Shown in pieces: positions 1 through 9,185 of a stretch of DNA of 22,445 nt (position 1 is its first letter; each line of letters opens with the position of its first letter). Location of the stretch: the NCBI GenBank assembly GCA_900128565.1, contig LT636013.1, positions 1-22,445 on the forward strand, written 5' to 3'. The position numbers were made by a program, and so were the translations under genes. This DNA is from Stramenopiles sp. TOSAG23-6. Its lineage: Eukaryota; Sar. The notes beneath the pieces are model-generated. The model was not told the origin of the DNA and searched no databases. It was given only the letters and a program-made list of their open reading frames with translations.

Positions 1-54
1 TACGAAATTTTGTACCTAACGATTTTTTTTTTGAAATATTTTTCCAAAATACAT
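1..54 (+). other. 3' part of an introner-like intron in the TH1-like gene
   Basis: The stretch matches the 3' halves of the introns at 15020-15111 and, for its first 20 bases, 10336-10429: TACGAAATTTTGTACCTAAC, then a T-run, GAAATATTTTTCC and AAAATACAT. The TH1-like reading frame is open from the end of this element onward. The 5' end of the intron lies outside the window, so its donor is unseen. If it ends like the deaminase intron, the acceptor is ATACAT at 49-54 and the exon starts at 55. Confidence 0.75.
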
Positions 55-2298
55 CACCTGCTGACTTTCACGGAAGCCCTCATTCATTTTCAACACCACA
101 ACAACCACCACGTTCTACATTTTTAAACTTTGATAATGAAGTTGGTGAAAGTATTGCAGATTCATTGAAGGATATTTCTCCGGTTGTTTTACCTAATGAA
201 TGTCAAACTCCAATGCACAAAAAAATGATGTCTTCTACGAAATATACAGATAATGATAATAATAATAATGATTTAATGAATACTATTACATCAATAAATG
301 ATGATGTTACAAGTGATGTAACATTAAAAGATGATTGTGAAGAATTTGTACGACGTGCAAAGTCAATACTTCTTTTAGCAGAACATTCCCAAGGTAAAAA
401 ATCTGGTAATTTAGAACCAGACGATTTAAATAAACTAGCAAAACAATTAAAGAATCTTGTAGTTGAGAGACTTGCTGACTCGGAACCTGTATTTCGTGTT
501 GCAAACGAGTTAAAACTAATGACAAGAGATTTTGGGTTTTCTCTGCAATGTAGGTTCCCATTACTTACTTGGAATTTATTTCATTTTCTGAAGAATTTCG
601 TACCTAACAAATTTCAAATTTGGCATATTTTTTTACAATGTAGGTGCGACTGATATGGAAGCATTACTATACAACAGTCTTTGGAGAGAAAATAAAGATT
701 CAATAGATAAAAAAGATTCGAATAATGAATCTGTATTGTGTCAAGCAAGGCAAATTGGTCTTCAAAAACTTATTGAAAAATCTCGTAGCACAAGTGAAGT
801 GATAACTGCAATTTCGGATGTCTCATTTAATAGTACTACTTCACTTGGAAGTGATAATAAATCACTAAATCTGATAACATCAATAAGCAACAATAGTTAT
901 ACGCATAGCATTGCTGATGGTGGTATGGATAATGGATCACCAGCTGTAGTACATGCACACTCTTTATTAAATCAAGGTATAATTTCAATAGAAGAATTTG
1001 AAGAATTGGTAGAGAAAGATAGGAAATTTAGGTTGAAAGAAACAGTTGATATTGTTCAACAACAACAGACTAATAGAATAACACCAGCAGAATTCAAAGA
1101 ACTTATTGAAGCTCATAAAAACACAACAAATGAAGTACCTATGCACATACTTGAACAAAAGGAATCAGTGAATACTAAAGAGACCACTAAAGATTTTTCA
1201 TCAATGAGTGCTTCATTTATGAATAACTCCGATAGTGATTCTATTTCAATGACTCCACCTTCAATCAAAAATGATGGTACAGTAATTCTTCATAATCCTG
1301 CATTGGTTGTATCGAATGCAACACTTTCTAAACTCAGAAGAGTTTTGAAACGAAAACTGAAATTAATTAAGCAGCGAATTAAAGCAAAAATCATGAGACA
1401 AAGTAGAAAAAAACAAACTAAAGAATCATTGCGACACACATCAACAGTGGAAACGACCAAAACTTCACCTGAAAGTGAATGCTTCACTTTATTTGATGAA
1501 ATACAAAAACATCAACTTCGAGCATTATTAGATAATCAAAAGTTTTTTGAATTATCTTGTCAAAATATAGATTATTATCGTGGTGATTATTTGAATTTAC
1601 GAGGAGATGAAACTGTAAAACAAACCTTAGTACGTGGTGGATCTATGCCACATGAAACTATATTCTTTAGTTCCGTCATTGAACGAGTTCAGCCACAGTC
1701 GTGGTGGAGCAATGGAAGAACACAAAGAATTCTTGTTATAACTGAGGCTGCTGTGTATGAATGTACTACATCTACTGGACAATCATCTATATCTGCTGCT
1801 GTTTGGGGAAGTATTACAAAATCTCCAAGAAAATCTCTACTGGAAAGAACACCAAGTAAATTATTTGCACCTAACTCTGATTCCTTACCTCAAATTGGAT
1901 CACTTTTATTATCAAGTAATAAGACAAAGCTTAGCACCACAACATCTATATTATCTGGAAATAGTAGTAGCAGTTCTAGTAGTTGTCCACAAACTTTTAT
2001 GACAATAGGAAAAGTTATAAAGAGATTTCCATTAGAAAGTATAGGTTGTATATCTCTAAGTAAACTTATAGTTGGTGGAGCGTTCTGTCTAATCATACCT
2101 AGTGAATATGATGTTCTTTTTGACACTGTGAGACGAACAGAAATCGTATCTTGGATGATTCATTTATACGAAATCCGTACGGGTCAGCCATTGATATGTA
2201 ATTTTATGGAAAGCATGTTATTAACATTGGAAGACGGGCAGACAATGACTACTTATTTCGATGAAACAGCTGGGACTGTACGAATGTTAAAATTATAA
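55..2298 (+). CDS. Myosin tail (TH1)-like domain protein, 5' end outside window
   Basis: The gene enters the window through an intron (1-54). Visible exons are 55-549 and 644-2298, joined in frame by a 94-nt GT-AG intron, giving about 715 residues. The N-terminal part is polar, Asn/Ser-rich, with a helical charged block (FVRRAKSILLLAEHSQ and following). Two short segments in the middle resemble SHOCT-like helices (LLNQGIISIEEFEELVEKD; ITPAEFKELIEAH). A very basic stretch (KLRRVLKRKLKLIKQRIKAK) follows. The C-terminal third resembles the class I myosin TH1 tail: GDYLNLRGD, then RILVITEAAVYE, KRFPLESIGCISLSKL, EYDVLFDTVRRTEIV and a final YEIRTGQPL block. TH1 domains bind acidic membrane lipids. 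No motor or IQ motif is visible in this part, but the N-terminus is missing, so whether this is a true myosin or a motor-less TH1 protein cannot be said. TH1 assignment is by eye; moderately sure. Confidence 0.65.
550..643 (+). other. GT-AG intron, diverged member of the TACCTAAC intron group
   Basis: The upstream and downstream coding frames differ by one, and removing 550-643 (94 nt, GTAGGT...AATGTAG) joins them in frame as SLQ-C-ATDMEALL. The intron holds TTTCGTACCTAACAAA, the same core seen in the three near-identical introns, 35 nt before its 3' end. That position fits a branch-point region. A 10-bp direct repeat, CAATGTAGGT, lies at 546-555 and 636-645 across the two splice junctions. 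Confidence 0.75.
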
Positions 2299-2365
2299 AA
2301 CTCTTTAAATTCACTATTTATTTTTCCTTCAAAATCCATATAAAACTTGCGAAATATATAACAGC

Positions 2366-2968
2366 TTATAAGCCACGTCCGCGACCAAAAGGCGGAGGAG
2401 GTCCACGACCAAAACCCAAGTTAAAAGGATTAGGAGGTGGACCACCATAACTCATCGGGCGGGGGGGAGGAGCTCCCATTGGAGGATGACCCATCATTCC
2501 ACGTGGCGGCATCATTCCTGGAGGCGGAGCGCCCATCATTCCTGGATGTGGCATACCTCGAGGCATCATGCCCTGCGGAGCCATTGCAGCCATAGGCCCC
2601 CTTAAACCTTGAGGTGGTGCTGCACCTGAAGATGATATTACTTTCCCGCGACCAGCAGCAACACCTATTCCAGTTCCTACCCTTGCGACACGCTTTTTAC
2701 GACCGGTAGAAGGAGGAGGACCTTCTACATTTAATGAAACGACACAATCTCCTCTTAACAAAATCATACCCAATGAACGTCTTTCCACTCGAACGTCGTC
2801 GTTGTTCCCACTACGTCTTTGTCTCCTCTCCTCGCAATCACCAAGAACAATATTAAGATTCTTATCGAACGCCATAAAAGTACCTACCAATTCTCTACTA
2901 TCCCGTAAAGTAATTTTCATTCTATAGTTGATATAGTGGAGCATCTTGCTCGACTTTTTCATCGACAT
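2366..2968 (-). CDS. SNRPB: Small nuclear ribonucleoprotein SmB (Sm core protein B)
   Basis: This is one of the seven Sm proteins that form the ring on U1, U2, U4 and U5 snRNA. The N-terminus KSSKMLHYINYRMKITLRDS, then GTFMAFDKNLNIVLGDCEE, is the Sm1 motif, and RRSLGMILLRGDCVVSLNVEGPPP is the Sm2 motif. Both match SmB closely. The tail from about residue 95 is Gly/Pro/Met-rich with PPPGMM and PRGMM repeats and ends in FGRGRGL, as in metazoan and plant SmB. The start is set at the ATG at 2968 (MSMKKSSK); the frame stays open for three more codons upstream but without another ATG. A second ATG two codons in is possible. It converges on the TH1-like gene (67 bp between stops) and diverges from the coiled-coil gene. 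Confidence 0.93.
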   Translation of the reverse strand: MSMKKSSKMLHYINYRMKITLRDSRELVGTFMAFDKNLNIVLGDCEERRQRRSGNNDDVRVERRSLGMILLRGDCVVSLNVEGPPPSTGRKKRVARVGTGIGVAAGRGKVISSSGAAPPQGLRGPMAAMAPQGMMPRGMPHPGMMGAPPPGMMPPRGMMGHPPMGAPPPRPMSYGGPPPNPFNLGFGRGPPPPFGRGRGL

Positions 2969-3238
2969 GGTTTTCAACTAATGAAATTAATATACTTTTG
3001 TATCTCTTTCACCAAGTATGGTCTCTATATGCTTCAGAACAACAAGCCGTGATCACTGATTAGGGTTCGCGAAATTGGAATGCGTGTCGCGGGTCAAAAA
3101 TTTTAGTAGCCCTAAACCCTAACCCTAACCGCATCGATTATGTCATGTGACTCATGTCGAAATTATAGAGGAGAGTTGAAAATTAAAATTTTGAATATTT
3201 TTATATTCCTTTCTTAGTACTCCTCGATTAGTTATATC
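2969..3238. promoter_or_regulatory. Bidirectional promoter region with telomere-like (telo-box) motifs
   Basis: The 270 bp separate the start codons of SmB (-) and the coiled-coil gene (+), so this must serve both. It contains TTAGGGTT at 3060-3067 and, in the opposite orientation, a run of three CCCTAA(A) units at 3110-3130. Plants use similar AAACCCTAA boxes in promoters of growth genes; a similar role here is inference only. Confidence 0.5.
3110..3130 (+). repeat. Interstitial telomere-like motif (CCCTAA)n
   Basis: Three consecutive units, CCCTAAA, CCCTAA and CCCTAA, lie between two divergent genes. It is the longest of the telomere-like motifs in the window and matches a TTAGGG telomere. 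It is too short to be a chromosome end and has genes on both sides. Confidence 0.8.
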
Positions 3239-5425
3239 ATGGCAAGTTCTTCACCAGAGAACAACGATGATGAAATAATCACCGATGGACTAGCTACAGT
3301 TTCCATTCTGCGTTGGAAACGCCATGCAACTCGATTACAGTTAAGAAATTTAGAAAAGTTCAAAGAAGAAAATTTGCATCCTCCAAATATTCGTGCGGAA
3401 CAACGAGAAAAGACTTTGTGTGCGAGTCCCAAAATATTAAAAGAAAATGAAAAACTTTTGTCTGCTGCTGATGCGGCGGGTGGCTCTATCATAAATAAGA
3501 ATGAAAATAGTCCATTATCACCCAAGGTTCGCCCTGCGCTTATGATCCGTCCAAAGCAAAAAGCAAATTTGCAAGTATCCGTATTGAAAACTAACAAAAG
3601 CGTTGAAAATACTCTAGAGGAAGAGGAAAAAAGTAGTGACCTCGACACTTTTCTAATAGAGAAAAATCGTAACATCCAACGAGCTCGAAAAAGAATTAAG
3701 AAATTACAAAAAGATTTATTAAAACTAAAGGAAAAAGAAGAAGAAGAAAATATTAATGACACTGGTAAAACTATGAAGTTAACATCAAATATGAAACACG
3801 AAAATTCTACTATTCAGGAGATCAATCCTTTAGTCGATATACGTACAAGGTATGATGCATCGGTAGTGAGAGAACTAAAACTTTATGACAAAATTAATGT
3901 CATAAAACTACAAAACAAATTAGAAAAAGACAATTTACGTGACGAAAATCAACAATTGAAAATAGAAGTCGTCAACTGTAAAGCTGATTGTAGACAAATG
4001 AAAGAAATGCTTACACAGTCACAAAATAGACAATCCACATTATATTCCGCATTAAGTGAACAACGTCGCACACTGGGTGAAATTCTTCCTGAAAAAGATA
4101 AACTTATAAAACAATTAGAAAATGATATGAAAAAGGCAAATAAAATTAGAAAAAAATTAGAAAATGATATAATCAAAGCAAAAACTTCACTTAAACGAAG
4201 TGGTGATGACATCATTAAACTGATTGCTGATGCGGAAAAAGAAAAATCTGTAAATAAAATTGAAATGATTCAAAAAGATAAAATAATAATGAAATTACAG
4301 GAACAATTAGCTAGAGCAAATATATCGCTTAATGCAAATGAAAAACAAAAGAGAAAGTTGAAGTCTGAATTTGAATACTTTGAAAATAGTATAGACGAAA
4401 AACTTTCTCATGTCAATAGTGATACAATAAAAATAAAAAATCAAACAATTGAATCGTTTTTATTTGAAAAATGTCAAGAATTGGACCAAAGACGTGAAAA
4501 TGTCACTGAATTACGGTGTAAACTTAGCAAAGGTGATAAAGATGTTGAGAAATCACTACTTGAGCTAGAAGAGATATCTACTGAAATGTCTAATTTAAAT
4601 AAAAATCAAACTCCAAATGGTTTAGAGGCTTTGGAGAATTTATCAAAAGTTTTGATATGTGAAATGAAGACGTTGAAAAAAAAACAAATAGAAACCTCGA
4701 GTTCATTTCAAACAGAGTATGACACATTACGTGAAAGTTTATCCCTTGCTCAAAAGAAATTAAATACTGCAAATAAAAAACTGATGACTTCATCTGAGAC
4801 ATTGGAATATTGGGAAAATTATTCACAGAGTAAAGAAAAGGAAATAGAAGAAATATATACAAAAGAGCATATATTGCAAGATCAATTAGAAAAAGCAAAG
4901 GGATCAGTCGAAGAATTTGTAAAACATAGTGAATATAATGAAAACAAAATGTTAAATGTTGAAAAAGTGAAGATAGATCAACTAAAAATGAGAGTAGTCA
5001 GAACATTAATGTACAGAACACGAAAGTGGAAATATACAACACAGTATAAGTCTTTCATTCATTGGAAAAAAAATGTGATGTCACAATTAGCAAAAGAAAG
5101 TGAATCTGTTGTTGCTGCTGTAACTCGAGATGAAATTTTATCACAAATCTCTGAGCAAAATAATGTAAATAATGCAATTTTGAAAAAAGTAGCACTGTCG
5201 CGTTTATTTATTGGTTGGATACAGGCAGTGAAATTACATTTGAGTGAACAGAAATTGAAACAAAGTATTCAAAAAGTAGAACAACTACGTATTGAGAAAG
5301 AAAGTGGAAAAGTTCTTGTCAATAAACTAAGGCATAATATGCAGAATCTTCGTGAATCATTGAATGAATTCCGAATAAATAGAGGAAAAATAGAAAAACA
5401 AAATGAAGAAAACTTTAGTAAATAA
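3239..5425 (+). CDS. Long coiled-coil protein with two C-terminal Sfi1-like repeats
   Basis: The 728-residue protein is not recognised as a named family. It starts at an ATG with a short acidic N-terminus. Residues roughly 130 to 600 are rich in Lys, Glu, Leu and Asn with heptad-like spacing, typical of a long coiled coil. Near residues 600-660 there are two helices with aromatic pairs, YKSFIHWKKNV and LSRLFIGWIQAV, resembling Sfi1-type centrin-binding units. A final coiled coil ends the protein. It converges on the large Sfi1-repeat gene with only 45 bp between stop codons. A centrosome or basal-body role is inferred from these repeats and the neighbour. Long coiled coils look alike, so the family is open. 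Confidence 0.75.
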   Translation: MASSSPENNDDEIITDGLATVSILRWKRHATRLQLRNLEKFKEENLHPPNIRAEQREKTLCASPKILKENEKLLSAADAAGGSIINKNENSPLSPKVRPALMIRPKQKANLQVSVLKTNKSVENTLEEEEKSSDLDTFLIEKNRNIQRARKRIKKLQKDLLKLKEKEEEENINDTGKTMKLTSNMKHENSTIQEINPLVDIRTRYDASVVRELKLYDKINVIKLQNKLEKDNLRDENQQLKIEVVNCKADCRQMKEMLTQSQNRQSTLYSALSEQRRTLGEILPEKDKLIKQLENDMKKANKIRKKLENDIIKAKTSLKRSGDDIIKLIADAEKEKSVNKIEMIQKDKIIMKLQEQLARANISLNANEKQKRKLKSEFEYFENSIDEKLSHVNSDTIKIKNQTIESFLFEKCQELDQRRENVTELRCKLSKGDKDVEKSLLELEEISTEMSNLNKNQTPNGLEALENLSKVLICEMKTLKKKQIETSSSFQTEYDTLRESLSLAQKKLNTANKKLMTSSETLEYWENYSQSKEKEIEEIYTKEHILQDQLEKAKGSVEEFVKHSEYNENKMLNVEKVKIDQLKMRVVRTLMYRTRKWKYTTQYKSFIHWKKNVMSQLAKESESVVAAVTRDEILSQISEQNNVNNAILKKVALSRLFIGWIQAVKLHLSEQKLKQSIQKVEQLRIEKESGKVLVNKLRHNMQNLRESLNEFRINRGKIEKQNEENFSK

Positions 5426-5470
5426 ATTACAACTATAAACCAAATTATTGTATTTATTTTACTAAATTTT

Positions 5471-8400
5471 TTATGAATTGAGACGAATTATTTCGTCTTC
5501 TAAGAGTTGAAAGTCAGACCTTGCAGCAGCCAAGTCAGCCATTGCTTGATCTACTAATGTAACACTAACCATTCCTTTTGAGTTAGTTTCAAGTTTTTTT
5601 TCGAGTTTTTCTATATTGTTATCTTTTTCTTTACATTCATCAGATAATGTACAAATTTGTTCATTCATTACATTGATATGAAATGCAAACACTGTACTAG
5701 ACCATTTTCGCATCGCCCTTGAAAGCGAAATATTACTTACTCTTTGAATAAATAAATATAGTATATGAGTTGCTCGCTTCTTTTCGGATGCATTTATACG
5801 TGATATAAAGTTATTGTGTGCCTCTTTCATATAATGATCATTTGTTACACTACACCATCCACGCCATGCTTGAGCTAGTAATTGTTTGCACATTCCTCGG
5901 AGGGTATGATTTATTATATGTAGTGCGTGGACTTTCTTTTGATCTGACATTTTTATCAACATATCTTTATTTTGTAAATTGAAAGAGAGTTGTTCAAGTT
6001 CTCGGTGATATTGAACGAGTTTTCTATGCCATACATGCCAAGCTACACTTAATTGTCTATGTAACAGATGACAAATAACTCTATTCATCATAGATAATGC
6101 ATGACGTTGTGCATCTTCTTCAGCAATTTCATCTAGTACAACTATATGCCATTGTCGCCATCCACGTGCAACCGACATATGTTGCATTCGTAAAACAGTT
6201 TTCTCCAATAGATGTAGTGCATGCCTCCTAGTATGCTCTTCAAAAGTCGCAAATGAACATTCCTCGACCCATGTACGCCAACCCATGGTCAAATAACGAT
6301 TTCGAACAAATTGTAAAAGCTTTTTAAAAAGAAGGAGTTTGAGACATTTTCGATTTTCGACTAACTGCTGAAGTATCATAGATGTTTTCCATTTGTGAAA
6401 ACCACGAGCTAAATATTTTTTCGTCAACGCAAGCACACATTGGTTCATGACAACAAGCATGTGCTGTTTATGAGAAGCTACTTCAGCATGATGTTTTTGT
6501 CGTAAAACTGTCAAAGCTTTCAATAGATGAAATCCACGAGACATTGACGACCGCTTGATACGCTTTGCTGTGTTTTCTATTGTTTGTAGTAACCTGAATA
6601 AATTCTTAGCCACAATTGTATTTTCAAATTTAGCAATACGCTGATCCATCAATAACGCCCGTTGAGATGTTGCATGTCGATGATTTTCTTTGATCCATGC
6701 ATTCCAAGCTTTGACCATCTTTCTGTACTGAATATGGAATATACATTTATTTAATTGTTCGACGGCAGAGGCTTTCCTATTCATGACGGTTGAGTGAATG
6801 TGTGCCGACTTTGTCCACTTCAGTAAACCTTGGGATAATGCTAAATGAGACATACGCCGCGTCGTCTTTTCTATTAAATAAAGAGTGTGTTGTTTATGTT
6901 GTGCCTTTAGCTCAAGTTCTTGGTGATATTTAACGAGTTTTCTATGCCATACATGCCAAGCTACACTTAATTGTCTATGTAACAGATGACAAATAACTCT
7001 ATTCATCATAGATAATGCATGACGTTGTGCATCTTCTTCAGCAATTTCATCGAGCACAACTATATGCCATTGTCGCCATCCACGTGCGAGTCTCACATGG
7101 TATAACGTCTTTAGTATATGTTGTACCATCCTTAACGACGTTAACTTGTTTTGTTGCGCTTCAGAAATATTTTCGTCGTGAATGATACGTTGTTGTACAA
7201 ATTCTGACCATGTATCAAAAGCACCATTAAGTCTATTCCGATAAATTCTTTCGATGGCGGACCCTAGTTTTTTAAATCCATGTCTTAGTGCTATATCCTT
7301 CAATGTTTTTTCATATTCTTGAATAGCCTCAAATTTTTTATGAAGTTGAGTAAATTTCTGACTAAATTTCTGACTAAATTTTAAACTAAGTGTCCAACTG
7401 TTCCAAGCTATACTGTATAATTTCCTTTCTATTCGCCGCACTACACGAGCAATCAATTTTGCAGCTATAACTTTTGTATGTCGAATTGTTTTCTTATGAT
7501 TTATCATTTTGCACCATTTATTCCATCCAGCTAAGGTTTGTAAATGTAGCACATGACCGAATATCCTTGTTATTATTCGCAATGCATCTTTTTTACCTAA
7601 ATTTTTAATGTGTACGTTCAGCCCAACGATCTGCTGATTAAGATCTTTTTTATGTTGTGATAAAATAAAATGCTGCCAAGAATGCCATGCTTTGTTCAAT
7701 ACAGTGTATTCCATATGCCTTATAACAAGAAATAATTTACGGATTTCACGCTCATGCTTATCCAAAATTTCCTTCTGATTCCTTACATAATTTATCCATT
7801 TTAGTAAACCTCGGGATAATGCTAACTGTGCCATTCGCCGTGTCGTCTTTTCTATTAAATAAAGAGTGTGTTGTTTATGTTGTGCCTTTAGCTCAAGTTC
7901 TTGGTGATATTTAACGAGTTTTCTATGCCATACATGCCAAGCTACACTTAATTGTCTATGTAACAGATGACAAATAACTCTATTCATCATAGATAATGCA
8001 TGACGTTGTGCATCTTCTTCAGCAATTTCATCCAGTACAACTATATGCCATTGTCGCCATCCACGTGCAACAGACATATGTTGCATACGTAAAACAGTTT
8101 TCTCCAATAGATGTAGTGCATGTTTCCTTTTATTTTGTTCTACTATTTTTTTGATATCTTCCAGATCTTCCTCTTTTTGCCATATACGATGTGCATGTAG
8201 TAACTGTAACCAAGTATTAAAGCTTTTATGAATATACTTATGCATAATTGCTTTTACTAAAATATTAAGTCTTTTAAGTACTGTTTTTCTATGTCGCTGT
8301 TCATGACTGATTGAACGGCAGAAACCTGCCCATTTATTCCATGCTCTATTATAGAAAATATGTTGAAATTTACCTAAAATATTCATAAGTTTGCATATAG

Positions 8401-8935
8401 CGACATCTTGGGTATGTTCCTTTAATCGCTCACGGATAATAACATCATGCCAGGTGTTCCATGCAGCAGTGTACTTTGCTTTAAGAATATGTTGTACTAC
8501 TCTATTAACTAATTGTACCGCACGATCAAGAGCGGTATTTTCTCTATGATTCTGCAAGGAAATACCTAATGCACTACAATATTGTTTCAATTCAAAAAGT
8601 TCAATAGAAAGCTCTCTATGTTTGTTATCTTTTGATTCATACTCTTCATTCATAGAGGTAAAACTTTGTTTGACAACGTTCAATTCTTGGCGAAGCTTTT
8701 CTTCCCAGATTATGTTTTCAACTTCACTTTGACTCTGTGAGGAAGTATATATTGATTCATCTAAAAATTGATTCATTTTTCGTGTATTATTATTCTTTTC
8801 ACCTGTCAGATTTTTACTCTTTTGAGGTTCTAATTTTTGTGTACTATTATTCTTTTCAACCGTCAAACTTTTAATCTCTTGAGACTCTATTTTTTGTTCT
8901 AAATCTTCATCCCCAGAACTTAGACTAATCTCCAT
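5471..8935 (-). CDS. Sfi1-repeat protein (centrin-binding, centriole/basal body type)
   Basis: The protein of about 1154 residues is dominated by some 20 helical repeats between residues about 150 and 1080. Each carries a short aromatic core such as AWNTWHDV, AWNKWAGF, GWRQWHIV, AWHVWHRK, AWHSWQHF, GWNKWCKM or AWRGWCSV. This pattern is typical of Sfi1, whose repeats each bind one centrin and form a long filament at spindle-pole bodies, centrioles and basal bodies. The N-terminus holds an imperfect tandem repeat (EKNNSTQKLEPQKSKNLTG and EKNNNTRKM), and the C-terminus a short coiled coil. The start is the ATG at 8935 (MEISLSSGDE); the frame continues 11 codons upstream without an ATG. A block of about 75-105 residues occurs three times almost unchanged at the DNA level (see repeats). 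Confidence 0.85.
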   Translation of the reverse strand: MEISLSSGDEDLEQKIESQEIKSLTVEKNNSTQKLEPQKSKNLTGEKNNNTRKMNQFLDESIYTSSQSQSEVENIIWEEKLRQELNVVKQSFTSMNEEYESKDNKHRELSIELFELKQYCSALGISLQNHRENTALDRAVQLVNRVVQHILKAKYTAAWNTWHDVIIRERLKEHTQDVAICKLMNILGKFQHIFYNRAWNKWAGFCRSISHEQRHRKTVLKRLNILVKAIMHKYIHKSFNTWLQLLHAHRIWQKEEDLEDIKKIVEQNKRKHALHLLEKTVLRMQHMSVARGWRQWHIVVLDEIAEEDAQRHALSMMNRVICHLLHRQLSVAWHVWHRKLVKYHQELELKAQHKQHTLYLIEKTTRRMAQLALSRGLLKWINYVRNQKEILDKHEREIRKLFLVIRHMEYTVLNKAWHSWQHFILSQHKKDLNQQIVGLNVHIKNLGKKDALRIITRIFGHVLHLQTLAGWNKWCKMINHKKTIRHTKVIAAKLIARVVRRIERKLYSIAWNSWTLSLKFSQKFSQKFTQLHKKFEAIQEYEKTLKDIALRHGFKKLGSAIERIYRNRLNGAFDTWSEFVQQRIIHDENISEAQQNKLTSLRMVQHILKTLYHVRLARGWRQWHIVVLDEIAEEDAQRHALSMMNRVICHLLHRQLSVAWHVWHRKLVKYHQELELKAQHKQHTLYLIEKTTRRMSHLALSQGLLKWTKSAHIHSTVMNRKASAVEQLNKCIFHIQYRKMVKAWNAWIKENHRHATSQRALLMDQRIAKFENTIVAKNLFRLLQTIENTAKRIKRSSMSRGFHLLKALTVLRQKHHAEVASHKQHMLVVMNQCVLALTKKYLARGFHKWKTSMILQQLVENRKCLKLLLFKKLLQFVRNRYLTMGWRTWVEECSFATFEEHTRRHALHLLEKTVLRMQHMSVARGWRQWHIVVLDEIAEEDAQRHALSMMNRVICHLLHRQLSVAWHVWHRKLVQYHRELEQLSFNLQNKDMLIKMSDQKKVHALHIINHTLRGMCKQLLAQAWRGWCSVTNDHYMKEAHNNFISRINASEKKRATHILYLFIQRVSNISLSRAMRKWSSTVFAFHINVMNEQICTLSDECKEKDNNIEKLEKKLETNSKGMVSVTLVDQAMADLAAARSDFQLLEDEIIRLNS
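5995..6223 (-). repeat. Copy C of near-identical segment inside the Sfi1-repeat gene
   Basis: It is nearly identical in DNA to 7894-8122 (offset 1899 bp, a multiple of three). It encodes the units HALHLLEKTVLRMQHMSVA, GWRQWHIVVLDEIAEED and RHALSMMNRVICHLLHRQ. Only a few substitutions are visible, so the duplication is recent or the copies are kept alike by gene conversion. Confidence 0.85.
6817..7087 (-). repeat. Copy B of near-identical segment inside the Sfi1-repeat gene
   Basis: It matches 7798-8068 (offset 981 bp, a multiple of three). Near-perfect identity runs from about 6861, and the match beyond that is weaker. It encodes the GWRQWHIVV and AWHVWHRKL units plus the following KAQHKQHTLYLIEKTTRRM unit. 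Confidence 0.85.
7798..8122 (-). repeat. Copy A of near-identical segment inside the Sfi1-repeat gene
   Basis: This is the longest copy. Its 5' coding part is shared with copy C and its 3' coding part with copy B, so it spans both partial copies. All offsets keep the reading frame. Confidence 0.85.
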
Positions 8936-9139
8936 ATCTCTTGTAATAAATGCTGCCAGTAAAGGCAAGTTTCACTTATCAAAGCGAACTTTCGTTAAAG
9001 TTGCGAGGATTACGCGTGAGTGAGTAATACGTCGTACACGGTACCACTACTACTACTGCTACTATTAGAGCTAGTACGTAGTATAGCATATAAGAAAGTA
9101 GTATATAACGGACTATATATATACAGTTACATTTTTTTT

Positions 9140-9153
9140 AGGGTTAGGGTTTA
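9140..9153 (+). repeat. Interstitial telomere-like motif (AGGGTTAGGGTTTA)
   Basis: Two TTAGGG-type units lie in the 250-bp gap between the Tudor-like gene's stop and the Sfi1-repeat gene's start, so probably near the promoter of the latter. The same gap holds a short ACTACT trinucleotide run near 9044-9060. I see no gene or RNA in it. Confidence 0.75.
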
Positions 9154-9185
9154 CTAAATTATTTTCAAACATGTTATTTATTTAC

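Noticed and set aside
3110-3130. Telomere or chromosome end
   Set aside because: Only three units occur, with genes on both sides and other short motifs throughout the window.
3232-3762. Antisense open frame of 176 codons opposite the coiled-coil gene
   Set aside because: It is a Ser/Phe-rich mirror of the Lys/Glu-rich coding strand, with no family resemblance.
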